The notes under the pieces were generated by a model. It was given only the letters and a program-made list of their open reading frames with translations. It had not been told where the DNA came from and did not search any database. A DNA stretch of 64,000 nt from assembly GCA_963706385.1 (NCBI GenBank), contig OY970153.1, positions 1,550,001 through 1,614,000 on the forward strand, read 5' to 3'. The translations under genes and the position numbers were made by a program. The first letter of the stretch is position 1. Every line of letters begins with the position of its first letter. This document shows, piece by piece, positions 8,675 through 16,175 of this stretch. Origin of the DNA: Poindextera sp963706385. GTDB taxonomy: Bacteria; Pseudomonadota; Alphaproteobacteria; Caulobacterales; Caulobacteraceae.

Positions 8675-8938
8675 ATGACCGAGAACGCCATCGTCCGCGC
8701 CCGCATCGATGGGCGCATCAAGGCCGAAGCCGCCGCCGTGCTCGGCGCGATGGGGCTCACGGTGTCCGACGCGTTCCGCCTGATGATGACGCGGATCGCT
8801 GCGGAAAAGGCCCTGCCTTTCGAGCCGCTGGTTCCAAACGCGGAAACGATCGAGGCGATGAAGGAAGCCCGCAAGGGTGGGCTGCGCCGGTTCAAGAACG
8901 TCGAGGCCCTGCTCGCGGACTTGAATGCGGGAGATTGA
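8675..8938 (+). CDS. RelB/DinJ-family antitoxin (orphan)
   Basis: An 87-residue RelB/DinJ-type antitoxin. The N-terminal ribbon-helix-helix (VRARIDGRIKAEAAAVLGAMGLTVSDAFRLMMTRIA) is diagnostic. The C-terminal part (EAMKEARKGGLRRFKNVEALLADLN) is the usual toxin-binding tail. The start at 8675 has AGAGGA about 8 bp upstream. The frame is open further upstream to 8429 but reads non-homologous sequence. The 271-bp stretch between vapC and this start holds only a possible -10 (TACATT, about 8650). The partner toxin is reduced to a short remnant, so this gene is an orphan or a solitary regulator. Confidence 0.85.
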   Translation: MTENAIVRARIDGRIKAEAAAVLGAMGLTVSDAFRLMMTRIAAEKALPFEPLVPNAETIEAMKEARKGGLRRFKNVEALLADLNAGD

Positions 8939-8978
8939 AGCCACCAGCCGGTTCAAGCGTGACTATAACGTGGGTTGA
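8925..8978 (+). pseudogene. Truncated RelE/YafQ-type toxin remnant
   Basis: An ATG at 8925, overlapping the antitoxin stop by 14 bp, starts MREIEATSRFKRDYNVG and then stops at 8978. The first 14 residues match the N-terminus expected of YafQ/RelE-family toxins (I-E-x-T-x-x-F-K-R-D-Y). After Asp-Tyr the homology ends and only 27 bp separate the stop from the arm of the repeat element at 9006. The catalytic residues of the family lie in the missing C-terminal part, so no active toxin can be made. Confidence 0.7.
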
Positions 8979-9005
8979 ATTTTGGTTGATCCAAACATTT
9001 TCATC

Positions 9006-9197
9006 CCGCTCCTCCCGGCGAATGCCGGGACCCAGCTCATAAGACTCGGAACGAGGAGATTTGGAATATAACCACAAAGGACACTAAGAACACGAAGACT
9101 AAAGCTTGTCTCCTTTGTGCTCTTCGTGATCTTTGTGGTTCAAATTCGACTTCACACGCTTTATGATCTGGATCCCGGCATTCGCCGGGAGGAGCGG
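9006..9197. repeat. Paired inverted hairpin repeat element (empty copy A)
   Basis: Arms of 30 bp at 9006-9035 and 9168-9197 are inverted repeats with one mismatch. Each arm contains its own hairpin, CCCGGC-GAAT-GCCGGG. Between them (about 9070-9140) is a second, unrelated inverted structure built from CACAAAGGA, CACGAAG and their complements (AACCACAAAG at 9070, CTTTGTGGTT at 9131). No open reading frame is carried. The same arms flank the GIY-YIG gene at 15091-15476 and another empty pair at 60482-60598. The rest of the 342-bp space between the antitoxin and the oxidoreductase holds nothing else recognisable. Confidence 0.85.
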
Positions 9198-9320
9198 AAC
9201 AATAGTATGATTCAATCTGACATCAGCTCGCTCCAGGCGCTGGAAGTCAGGCCGGCACGACGGGACGCTCGACGGAGCGCTCCCGGTGGTCGTAAGCCGG
9301 ATTGCCGCCGAAATCCCCCG

Positions 9321-10322
9321 TCAGCTCACCTTCACCATCCGCTTGCCCACATTCTCCCCGGCCAGCAGGCCCACCAGCGCCGCCGGCAGTTTCTCGAACC
9401 CGTCGATGATGTCCTCGTAGACCTTCAGCCGGCCGGACTCGACCCAGCCCTGCAGCTCCTTCAGGGCCGCGTCGCGCTCGTCGTCGAAGTCCGTCACGAT
9501 GAAGCCGGTCAGGGTCAGCCGCTTGGTCACGATCAGGCCGGGCACGCCGCGCGGGCCGTGCGTCGGCGGGGCGCCGTCGTACGAGGACACCGCGCCGCAG
9601 CAGGCGATGCGGCCGTGCGTCGCCATGTTGAACAGGCAGGCCTCGAACACGTCGCCGCCGACGTTGTCGAAATAGACGTCGATCCCGTCTGGACAGGCCT
9701 CGCGCAGCGCCCTGCGGGTGGCGCCCGCCTTGTAGTCCACCGCCGCGTCGTAGCCGAGCTCGCGGGTCAGAAGCGCGCACTTGGCCGCGCCGCCGGCGAT
9801 GCCCACGGTGCGGCAGCCCTTGATCTTGGCGATCTGGCCGACGATCGAGCCGACCGCCCCGGCCGCCGCCGAGACCACCACGGTCTCCCCGGCCTTGGGC
9901 CGCCCGCACTTGAGCAGGCCGAAATAGGCGGTCAGGCCGGTGATCCCGTAGACGCTGAGCAGGTGCGGCGCCGGCTCGAGCTTCGGCAGCCTGGTCAGGT
10001 GCTTGGCCGGCAGGGCGGCGTACTCCTGCCAGCCGGTGTCGGCGAACACCAGGTCGCCGGGGACAAAGCCGGCCGCCCGGGATTCGACCACCTCGGCCAG
10101 CGCCCCGCCGGCCATCACCTGGCCGGCGCTCAGCGCCGAGCGGTAGGTCGCCCCCTGCATCCAGGCGCGGTTGGCCGCGTCGAGCGAGATGTAGCGCGCG
10201 CGCACCAGCACCTCGCCCTCGCCCGGCGCCGGCCGCGCGGCCTCGGTCAGGCGGAAGTGGGCCGGGGTCAGGGTTCCTTGCGGGATCTCGTCCAGAACGA
10301 ACCGCCTGTTGGTCTGCGCCAT
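9321..10322 (-). CDS. NADP-dependent MDR-family oxidoreductase
   Basis: A 333-residue zinc-free medium-chain dehydrogenase/reductase of the leukotriene-B4 12-hydroxydehydrogenase/CurA group, likely reducing the C=C bond of enones with NADPH. Seen: an N-terminal GroES-like domain (LVRARYISLDAANRAWM), the YGITGLTAYFGLL helix, the nucleotide motif VSAAAGAVGSIVGQIAK, and FDNVGGDVFEACL. No catalytic or structural zinc Cys cluster is present. It is read divergently from nothing close by. The gene downstream is on the same strand 85 bp further on, and no operon partner is obvious. Confidence 0.87.
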   Translation of the reverse strand: MAQTNRRFVLDEIPQGTLTPAHFRLTEAARPAPGEGEVLVRARYISLDAANRAWMQGATYRSALSAGQVMAGGALAEVVESRAAGFVPGDLVFADTGWQEYAALPAKHLTRLPKLEPAPHLLSVYGITGLTAYFGLLKCGRPKAGETVVVSAAAGAVGSIVGQIAKIKGCRTVGIAGGAAKCALLTRELGYDAAVDYKAGATRRALREACPDGIDVYFDNVGGDVFEACLFNMATHGRIACCGAVSSYDGAPPTHGPRGVPGLIVTKRLTLTGFIVTDFDDERDAALKELQGWVESGRLKVYEDIIDGFEKLPAALVGLLAGENVGKRMVKVS

Positions 10323-10407
10323 GACTGTCTCCTTGCTCGCACCGCGCCCTGCTGGACGCGAGCTTAGTGCGGCCGCCGCGAGGACGTGAGTCCCGATCGC
10401 GGCGTTG

Positions 10408-10686
10408 CTATTCGGACGCGGCCGGCTCGGGCGGCCTGCGCGGTCGGGGTGCTACATGGTGCGAGAGCGCGCCGACCTGGTGGATCAGAAGCGCGGCCTC
10501 CAGCAGGATCAGTAGTACGACCGGAACCAGCCGGTGCATCGAGGCGGCGCGCTCGGGAATCTCGATCAGCCGGCGCACGATCTCGATGATCAGGCCAACG
10601 CCCAACAGCGCGTGGTACGGCCGTCCGAGCCTGTCCTGCAGCCAGAGGTCCAGCCTGAGCGCCGCCCCGGTGATCGCGCGGATCAT
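10408..10686 (-). CDS. Small predicted membrane protein
   Basis: A 92-residue protein begins MIRAITGAALRLDLWLQD and has two hydrophobic segments (about 28-42, LLGVGLIIEIVRRL, and 55-72, VPVVLLILLEAALLIHQVG). The C-terminus is Pro/Arg rich. The start at 10686 follows a strong AGGGGGAGGGG ribosome site. The frame is open further upstream, but that extension overlaps the next gene and is low complexity. I do not recognise a family. It probably forms a two-gene unit with the lipoprotein 34 bp upstream. Confidence 0.6.
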   Translation of the reverse strand: MIRAITGAALRLDLWLQDRLGRPYHALLGVGLIIEIVRRLIEIPERAASMHRLVPVVLLILLEAALLIHQVGALSHHVAPRPRRPPEPAASE

Positions 10687-10720
10687 GTGCCCCTCCCCCT
10701 TCAGTCGGCGCGTGGGCCAC

Positions 10721-11029
10721 TCAGTGTCGGCGCGACCAGGCGAAGGTGGGGCCGCCCGCCAGTCCGACATAGAAGCCCACGTCGTAGATCACGCCGGTGT
10801 TCCTGCTCTCGTAGAGGTGCGCGCGCCAGGGCAGCGGATGGGGCGCGAAGCGGTTGATCACCTCGACGATCAGCGTCACCGGCGCGATCAGCCCGTGCCA
10901 GAAGCCGAGCAGGAGCTGGGACAGCCAGCCGCCCGCGGCCGCGTGCTGCGAGTCCGCCGATCCGGCCACGCAGGCGCCGAGCGTCAGGGCGATGGCCACC
11001 ATGCCGCAGATGGTCAGGGAGCGTTTCAT
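10721..11029 (-). CDS. Small predicted lipoprotein
   Basis: A 102-residue protein with a lipoprotein signal, MKRSLTICGMVAIALTLGAC, where lipobox LGAC gives a lipidated Cys20. The mature part has a short amphipathic or hydrophobic stretch (WLSQLLLGFWHGLIAPVTLIVEVI) followed by YESRNTGVIYDVGFYVGL. That last piece resembles small conserved bacterial proteins of unknown function with an NTGxxYDxGFxxG pattern. Location would be membrane-anchored on the periplasmic face. Its partner downstream is the small membrane protein. Confidence 0.65.
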   Translation of the reverse strand: MKRSLTICGMVAIALTLGACVAGSADSQHAAAGGWLSQLLLGFWHGLIAPVTLIVEVINRFAPHPLPWRAHLYESRNTGVIYDVGFYVGLAGGPTFAWSRRH

Positions 11030-11062
11030 GCGGTCCTCGTTCGCCGGATTCCGCGGCGCGCC

Positions 11063-11872
11063 CTACCCCGCGCTCGCCGCGTTCAGGGACGCGAACAGCG
11101 TCCCAGCCGCCATCTGGTCGCGGGTCTGTTCGGGCGCGAGGGTGGCGGCCTTGTCCAGTTCGTAGATCTCCGGCGGCACGTACCAGTGCAGCTTGTCGGA
11201 ATGGTAGGCCTCCCAGACCACCTTGGCGACCTCCATCGGCGGGATGGCGCGGAACATGCCTTCCTTGGGCGCGGCGTCGGCCACGCCGGGCGGCAGGATC
11301 GGAGTGTCGATCAGGCCGGGCAGCACGTCCGCCACCTTCACGCCGAAGGCCTTGAACTCGACCGCCAGGGCCTCGGTCAGGCCTTTGACCGCGTGCTTGG
11401 TCGCCGAATAGACCGCGATGCCGGGCATGCCATAGGTCGCCGAGGAGGACGAGGTGGTGAAGCACATCGATCCCGGCGTCGCCTTCAGAAGGCCAATCGC
11501 CTCGTGGATGCCGATCAGCACGCCGACCAGGTTGACGCCCACCACCGCCATCACCTCCTCGAACGGCTGGTCCGCGAAGGCGCCGCCACGGCCGATGCCG
11601 GCGTTGTTGTAGAGGATGTCGAGCGTCCCGCCGGTGGCGGCGGCGAATTCGGCCAGGGCGGCCTGGTAGTCGGCCCGGTCGGTGACATCGAGCCGGCGGG
11701 TGAGGCAGTCGGCGGCGCCCAGCTCGGCCTTCAGGCTGTCCAGCCCCTCGGCGTTGACGTCGAAGCCGCCGACGAACCAGCCCTTCTGGTGGAACAGCCG
11801 GGCGGTCTCGCGGCCCATGCCCGAGGCGGCGCCGGTGATGAAGATCGACTTGCGGCCGTTGGCGGCGGTCAT
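11063..11872 (-). CDS. Short-chain dehydrogenase/reductase
   Basis: A 269-residue classical SDR. The cofactor motif TGAASGMGRETA, the NNAGIG motif, and catalytic Ser (TSSSSATYG), Tyr and Lys (YSATKHAVKG) are present. An Asp after the second strand (GGFDVNA) suggests NAD(H) preference. It would oxidise or reduce a secondary alcohol/ketone. It sits just downstream of the acyl-CoA synthetase on the same strand (35-bp gap), so a role in processing acyl-CoA or hydroxy intermediates is plausible. The substrate is not predictable. Confidence 0.87.
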   Translation of the reverse strand: MTAANGRKSIFITGAASGMGRETARLFHQKGWFVGGFDVNAEGLDSLKAELGAADCLTRRLDVTDRADYQAALAEFAAATGGTLDILYNNAGIGRGGAFADQPFEEVMAVVGVNLVGVLIGIHEAIGLLKATPGSMCFTTSSSSATYGMPGIAVYSATKHAVKGLTEALAVEFKAFGVKVADVLPGLIDTPILPPGVADAAPKEGMFRAIPPMEVAKVVWEAYHSDKLHWYVPPEIYELDKAATLAPEQTRDQMAAGTLFASLNAASAG

Positions 11873-11907
11873 GATCGGGCGACTCCTTTCGGGAGCGGGC
11901 CGGCGGC

Positions 11908-13665
11908 CTATTCCGGGACCGAGGCCAGCAGTTCGGCGCGCAGCACGCTCTTCAGCGTCTTGCCGTTGGCGTTGCGGGGCAGTTCCTCGTGGCGGATGTC
12001 GATGCGCACCGGCGCCTTATGCGCGGCCAGGAGCTTGCGCACGTGCTCGCGCAGTTCGCCCTCGCTCGCGTGGCTGCCGGGTCGAAGACGCACCACCGCC
12101 CCGACCACCTCGCCCAGGATCCGGTCGGGAATGCCGACCACGGCGGCCTCCATCACCGCCGGATGGGCGTAGAGCGCGTCCTCGATCTCGACGCAGTAGA
12201 TGTTCTCGCCGCCGCGGATCAGCATGTCCTTGATCCGGTCCATCACATAGACGAAGCCGTCCTCGTCCATCCGGCCGACGTCGCCGGTGTGGTACCAGCC
12301 GTCGATGAAGCCCGCGGCGGTGGCTTCGGGCTTGTGCCAATAGCCCTTCACCACATTGGGGCCGAAGATGCAGATCTCGCCCACCTCGCCGACCGGCAGG
12401 GCCTCGTCGTTCGGGTCGGCGATCTTGACGTCGTCCACCGGCGGCGGCAGGCCGACGCTGTCGGGCCGCAGCAGATAGTCCTCGCCGGCGTTGGCCGTGG
12501 CGACCGAGGAGGTCTCGGTGGCGCCGTAGCCCTGGCCGGGCCAGTAGGCGGGAAACAGCGCCTTGGCCTTCTGGGTCAGCTCCGGCGCGGCGGCCGCGCC
12601 GCCATAGGTCAGCCCCTCGAGCGAGGACAGGTCGCGCGTGGAGAAGCTCGGCGATTCCAAGAGCTGCCAGACCATCGCCGGCACCGAGGTCATGCCGTTG
12701 ACCCGCTCGGCCTCGATCAGCTCCAGCGCCCGTTCGGGCGACCACTTGTACATCAAGACCACCTTGCCGCCCGAGGCCAGGGTCGGGACCAGCATCGAAT
12801 GGCAGCCGGTCACGTGGAAGAACGGCACCGGCAGCAGCGCCACGCGCTGGGGCGGATTGGGCTCGACCGGGGCCGGGGCGCCGGTGCGCCGCACCATCGC
12901 CCGCGCGCTGGAATAGCCGATGGTGACGAGGTTGGAGATGATGTTGCGGTGGGTGCCCAAGGCGCCCTTGGGCCGGCCGGTGGTGCCCGAGGTGTAGAAG
13001 ATGGTGGCGTCGTCCTCCGGCTCGATGGCGTTGTCGGGCGGCGGCAGGTCCGGCAGGCTGGCGTAGCGGTCGGCGGGGCCGATCAGGTCCTCCAGCGCCT
13101 CGGCCGAGCCCAGCGCCTCGCGCGGGGTGCGCACCGCGATCAGCCCGGCCAGCGAGGCCTTGGCCAGTTCCGGCTCCAGCCGCTGCAGCCGCTCGGCGTC
13201 GACCACCGCGACCTTGGCCTCGGAGTCCGACAGGCCGTACTCCAGGTCGCCGCCGGTGCCCCAGGCGTTCAGCGGCACGGCCACCGCGCCGATCGTCACC
13301 GTGGCCCAGAAGGCGATCGACCATTCCGGCAGGTTGCGCATGGCGATGGCGACGCGGTCGCCCTTGCGCACGCCGTAGCGCTCGGTGAACACCCGCGCCA
13401 GCGCCGAGACCGCGCGATAGTGCTCGTCGTAGCGGAGCCGCTCGCCCTCGTAGACGATGAACTCGCGGTCGCCCCACTGTTTGGAAATGTCGAACACCGC
13501 GCGCAGGTGCGGCGGGGCGTTCTTGTAGCACCGGGTCGGGCGGCCCCGGATCTCCAGGGTCTCCATCTCGAACGGCATGCCGGGCGCGGTCAGGATGTGG
13601 CGGGCTTCCTCCAGGCTGACCGCGGGCCAGGCGGGGGTTTGGGCGTCGTTCATTTCGTCCTCCAC
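11908..13665 (-). CDS. Acyl-CoA synthetase (AMP-binding)
   Basis: A 585-residue ANL-superfamily ligase that activates a carboxylic acid to its CoA thioester through an acyl-adenylate. Seen: the P-loop-like motif FYTSGTTGRPKG, the GYGATETSS motif, YHTGDVGRMDEDGFVYVMDRIKDM with the hinge, and the C-terminal lysine region LPRNANGKTLKS. The length is slightly above the usual 500-560. The chain length or ring preference of the acid cannot be read. It is probably cotranscribed with the SDR downstream and divergent from the enoyl-CoA hydratase at 13869. Confidence 0.9.
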   Translation of the reverse strand: MEDEMNDAQTPAWPAVSLEEARHILTAPGMPFEMETLEIRGRPTRCYKNAPPHLRAVFDISKQWGDREFIVYEGERLRYDEHYRAVSALARVFTERYGVRKGDRVAIAMRNLPEWSIAFWATVTIGAVAVPLNAWGTGGDLEYGLSDSEAKVAVVDAERLQRLEPELAKASLAGLIAVRTPREALGSAEALEDLIGPADRYASLPDLPPPDNAIEPEDDATIFYTSGTTGRPKGALGTHRNIISNLVTIGYSSARAMVRRTGAPAPVEPNPPQRVALLPVPFFHVTGCHSMLVPTLASGGKVVLMYKWSPERALELIEAERVNGMTSVPAMVWQLLESPSFSTRDLSSLEGLTYGGAAAAPELTQKAKALFPAYWPGQGYGATETSSVATANAGEDYLLRPDSVGLPPPVDDVKIADPNDEALPVGEVGEICIFGPNVVKGYWHKPEATAAGFIDGWYHTGDVGRMDEDGFVYVMDRIKDMLIRGGENIYCVEIEDALYAHPAVMEAAVVGIPDRILGEVVGAVVRLRPGSHASEGELREHVRKLLAAHKAPVRIDIRHEELPRNANGKTLKSVLRAELLASVPE

Positions 13666-13868
13666 TCAAAGCCGGCGGCTTGGGCCGCACTCGCAGATCG
13701 GTTCGACGTAAGCCAAGCACAGAATGCCGGCCGCGTCATCGCTGCCCTCACGTCAGGGCGGCGCCACTGGACCGGGCTCCGGTTTAGGTTATCAAGCGCA
13801 AGTCCCGGCGCCCGCGAAGACGGCGCGCGCAAGAGGGCGAACGAGGCTAGCAACAGGAGAGACGCGCC

Positions 13869-14702
13869 GTGTCAGCTTCCACCGCTCCGGCCCAGGCCGG
13901 GACCGCGACCGACGACGAGGTGCTGTATCAGCTCGAGGGTCACATCGCGACCATCACCCTCAACCGCCCCGAGCGGATGAACACCATCTCGCGGCCGATG
14001 CTCTCGCAGCTCGCGCGGTATCTGCTGCGGGCCGAGGACGATCCGGAGGTGCGGGTGGTGATCCTGACCGGCACGGGCCGCGCCTTCTGCGCCGGGCTCG
14101 ACCTGACCGAGGCCACGCGGCCGGGAAGCGACGGCATCGGCGCCGGGACGGCGGTGGCCACCAACCTCGATCTGAAGACCACCCCGCCGACGGTGCTGTT
14201 CAACATGGACACGCCGACCATCTGCGCGTTGAACGGCTCGGCGGCCGGCTACGGCATGGACACCGCGCTCGGCTGCGACATCCGGATCATGGCCAGGAGC
14301 GCCAAGCTGGCCGCGGCCTTCACCAAGCGCGGCGTGGTGCCGGAATCCGGCGGGACCTGGTATCTGCCGAGGCTGCTCGGTTGGTCCAAGGCGGCCGAGC
14401 TGATCTTCACCGGCCGCACCCTGAGCGCCGACCAGTGCCTGGAGATGGGCCTGGCCTCGGAGGTGGTCGACGACGCCGACCTGCCGGCCCGCGCCCGCGC
14501 CATCGCCGCCGAGATCGCCGCCAACGCCCCGCTGGCGGTGCAGGCCTCCAAGCGGATGATGCGGATGGGCCTGAACGAGACGTTCAACGACCACGTCCAC
14601 CACGTGTTCCTGCAACTGCTGCCGCTGTTTCGCACCCAGGACGCGGCCGAGGGCATGCGCGCCTTCATGGAGAAACGGCCGGCGACGTTCACCGGGCGGT
14701 GA
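13869..14702 (+). CDS. Enoyl-CoA hydratase/isomerase family protein
   Basis: A 277-residue crotonase-fold protein. The CoA-binding and oxyanion-hole segments AFCAGLDL and NGSAAGYGMDTAL are clear. The residue where classical hydratases carry the first Glu reads Asp (GMDTAL), while a Glu is present in VVPESGGTW. The reaction may therefore be hydration, isomerisation or hydrolysis of an acyl-CoA. The start is GTG 13869 with AGGAGAG nine bases upstream. It is divergent from the acyl-CoA synthetase, and the pair likely belongs to one catabolic module. Confidence 0.85.
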   Translation: MSASTAPAQAGTATDDEVLYQLEGHIATITLNRPERMNTISRPMLSQLARYLLRAEDDPEVRVVILTGTGRAFCAGLDLTEATRPGSDGIGAGTAVATNLDLKTTPPTVLFNMDTPTICALNGSAAGYGMDTALGCDIRIMARSAKLAAAFTKRGVVPESGGTWYLPRLLGWSKAAELIFTGRTLSADQCLEMGLASEVVDDADLPARARAIAAEIAANAPLAVQASKRMMRMGLNETFNDHVHHVFLQLLPLFRTQDAAEGMRAFMEKRPATFTGR

Positions 14703-14816
14703 TGGGGATCAGGCTCTAACCGAATGAACCCAGGGCGCACGGCTCACGTCTGAATGTGAGAAATGGGGTGGGATCCGGAACTTGGTCCTTTGCTCTCGCT
14801 CTACAAGGCTTCCTAT

Positions 14817-15017
14817 ATGACCAACGGAAAGCTCCGCCTCATCTTCCTAGGTATCCTTGCCGCCGCCGCGGTCGCCGCACCGCTTCTCTACACCTACGAA
14901 CGGGGCCGGCCTAAGTTCAAGCCCCATTTGTTCTGTGAAAACTACGGTCCCGGTCGGCTCGAAGGCGCGTGCAAGCCTGGCGACATAGGTTACCCTGGGG
15001 AAAAAGCTCTCCGGTGA
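14817..15017 (+). CDS. Small hypothetical single-pass protein
   Basis: A 66-residue reading frame begins MTNGKLRLIFLGILAAAAVAA, giving one N-terminal hydrophobic segment that could be a signal anchor. It is followed by a polar tail with two Cys (FCENYGPG and EGACKPGD). The spacing of the Cys pair and the short soluble tail fit an exported or membrane-tethered small protein. No family is recognised, and the ribosome site is weak (GAAAG). An upstream in-frame ATG (14763) adds 18 residues. Support is compositional only. Confidence 0.4.
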   Translation: MTNGKLRLIFLGILAAAAVAAPLLYTYERGRPKFKPHLFCENYGPGRLEGACKPGDIGYPGEKALR

Positions 15018-15090
15018 GCGCAGTTTCGGCCGGTTACCGCAGGCTGGTCCTCGCGGCGACCGCTCAGGGCGGTGCGGGCCTTCCCTCACT

Positions 15091-15476
15091 CCGCTCATCC
15101 CGGCGAAGGCCGGGACCCAGAGTCATAGGGCGCAAGCCTATCGGTTGAGCGTCTCATAGAGATCGGCCCAGGCCGGATTGGCCTCCTCGATCAGCCTCAA
15201 TTTCCACCTGCGCTGCCATTCCTTGATTTGCCGTTCCCGCCGAAACGCGCCCTCTCGGCTCTCGAAAACCTCGTACCAGACAAGCTGGTCGCAGCCGTAT
15301 TTCGCCGTGAAGCCGGTCCGGGCCTTGGACTTGTGTTGCCAGATCCGACCGCTGAGATCGTCGGTCATGCCGACGTAGATCGTCCCGTTGCGCCGACTGG
15401 CGACGATGTAGACGTAGAACGACATGCTCGCGCCGAGCCATATGATCTGGGTCCCGGCCTTCGCCGGGATGAGCGG
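15091..15476. mobile_element. Inverted-repeat unit enclosing a GIY-YIG gene
   Basis: Arms at 15091-15120 and 15447-15476 are perfect 30/30 inverted repeats. Each contains an internal hairpin CCCGGC-GAAG-GCCGGG. They enclose exactly one gene, a GIY-YIG nuclease that ends 17 bp from the left arm and starts 21 bp from the right arm. The same arms, without a gene, occur as pairs at 9006-9197 and 60482-60598. The organisation resembles REP sequences flanking a RAYT transposase, but with a different nuclease family. Mobility is inferred from arrangement, not shown. I did not see target-site duplications. Confidence 0.6.
15138..15425 (-). CDS. GIY-YIG nuclease family protein (UPF0213-like)
   Basis: A 95-residue single-domain GIY-YIG protein. 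The N-terminal signature is split as YVYIV (Tyr4, Tyr6) and IYVGMT (Tyr17). Conserved Arg27 and His31 (GRIWQH) follow, and the metal-binding Glu64 lies in RRERQIKEW. The domain should be able to cleave DNA, and no extra specificity domain is present. The start at 15425 gives the canonical N-terminus. A longer open frame to 15767 reads through the repeat arm. Its position exactly between perfect inverted repeats suggests that it acts on, or travels with, those repeats. Confidence 0.87.
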   Translation of the reverse strand: MSFYVYIVASRRNGTIYVGMTDDLSGRIWQHKSKARTGFTAKYGCDQLVWYEVFESREGAFRRERQIKEWQRRWKLRLIEEANPAWADLYETLNR

Positions 15477-15553
15477 AAAAGGGTGGACCGGCCAAGGTCC
15501 ATCGGCAATGTCCCAATTGGCTAGATGGCGGCCTGAGCCCCCGCGCCTCAGGT

Positions 15554-15580
15554 CTTCGCCTTCGCCCCAAATCCCCCCGC
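15554..15580 (-). pseudogene. Possible vestige of an enoyl-CoA hydratase 3' end
   Basis: These 27 bases match, with two differences, the last codons of the enoyl-CoA hydratase gene ending at 16816 (coding for the GGFGVKAKA tail). The copy here is in the same orientation but frameshifted, and nothing upstream of it is recognisably homologous. It could be a leftover of a duplicated or displaced hydratase gene, or a chance match in GC-rich sequence. The rest of 15477-15672 holds no gene I can support. Confidence 0.3.
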
Positions 15581-15672
15581 TCGCCGGCGTCGATCGAGTT
15601 CCGCCAGCGACCAGGGGGGGGTGAGTGACCCGCAGCGTGACCTGATCGCAGGGGCGGGCTGCGATCGCCCGA

Positions 15673-16122
15673 TCAGCCTGGTGGAATTGCGATTGCCGCG
15701 CCGTAGCGCGCACCAACCTCGACGAGCTTGCCGACGTCCGGCCTGTCCGGGGAGATTTCGCGATCAAAGTCCGCGAACATCTTCGAGGCGCCTTCTCGTG
15801 AGGTGACCGAGATCATTTCGCCGCCGCCCACGCCGAATCGGAACCAATGCACCGTTCCGGCAGGCAGATGCACAAGCGCGCCTGGCCGGCCGACCAACTC
15901 CTTGTCGCCAGCGCCGAACGCAATCTCGCCTCGGATCACATAAAAGGCTTCGTCCCAGGGGTGACTGTGCGGAGGCGGCCCGTTCCCTTCCGCTCCGACC
16001 TGGCGGAATATCTCATAGCTGCCGGTCTGTGCGCCCGATGCGAGCACGGTGACCTTCTCGCCCACGACATTCAATGCGCGCGGGGCGTTGTCGGCGTCGA
16101 TGATAAGGGGTTGTTGCATCAC
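15673..16122 (-). CDS. Cupin-domain protein
   Basis: A 149-residue single-domain cupin. Motif 1 is PPPHSHPWDEAFYVIRGEIAFG (metal ligands His, His and Glu) and motif 2 PAGTVHWFRFG supplies a His. It is a small beta-barrel that probably binds a divalent metal. Family members include dioxygenases, isomerases and quercetinase-like enzymes, so no reaction is assigned. It is transcribed divergently from the MarR regulator 53 bp away. Two palindromic operators lie between them, so that regulator almost certainly represses this gene. Confidence 0.85.
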   Translation of the reverse strand: MMQQPLIIDADNAPRALNVVGEKVTVLASGAQTGSYEIFRQVGAEGNGPPPHSHPWDEAFYVIRGEIAFGAGDKELVGRPGALVHLPAGTVHWFRFGVGGGEMISVTSREGASKMFADFDREISPDRPDVGKLVEVGARYGAAIAIPPG

Positions 16123-16132
16123 GGCCTCCTAT

Positions 16133-16172
16133 GGTAAAGCAACTTTACCCAATCGAGTAAAGCCGCTTTACC
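16133..16172. promoter_or_regulatory. Twin MarR-type operators
   Basis: Two 17-bp inverted repeats lie in the cupin/marR divergent region. Site 1 (16133-16149) is a perfect GGTAAAG-CAA-CTTTACC. Site 2 (16156-16172) is AGTAAAG-CCG-CTTTACC with one unpaired end base. Their centres are 23 bp apart, about two helical turns. Site 2 ends 4 bp before the regulator start codon, so occupancy would block both promoters. This is the standard layout of a MarR autorepressed divergon. Confidence 0.8.
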
Positions 16173-16175
16173 ACA

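Noticed and set aside
9006..9197. CRISPR-like repeats
   Set aside because: The repeated units are inverted pairs with hairpins, not direct repeats with spacers, and no cas genes are present.
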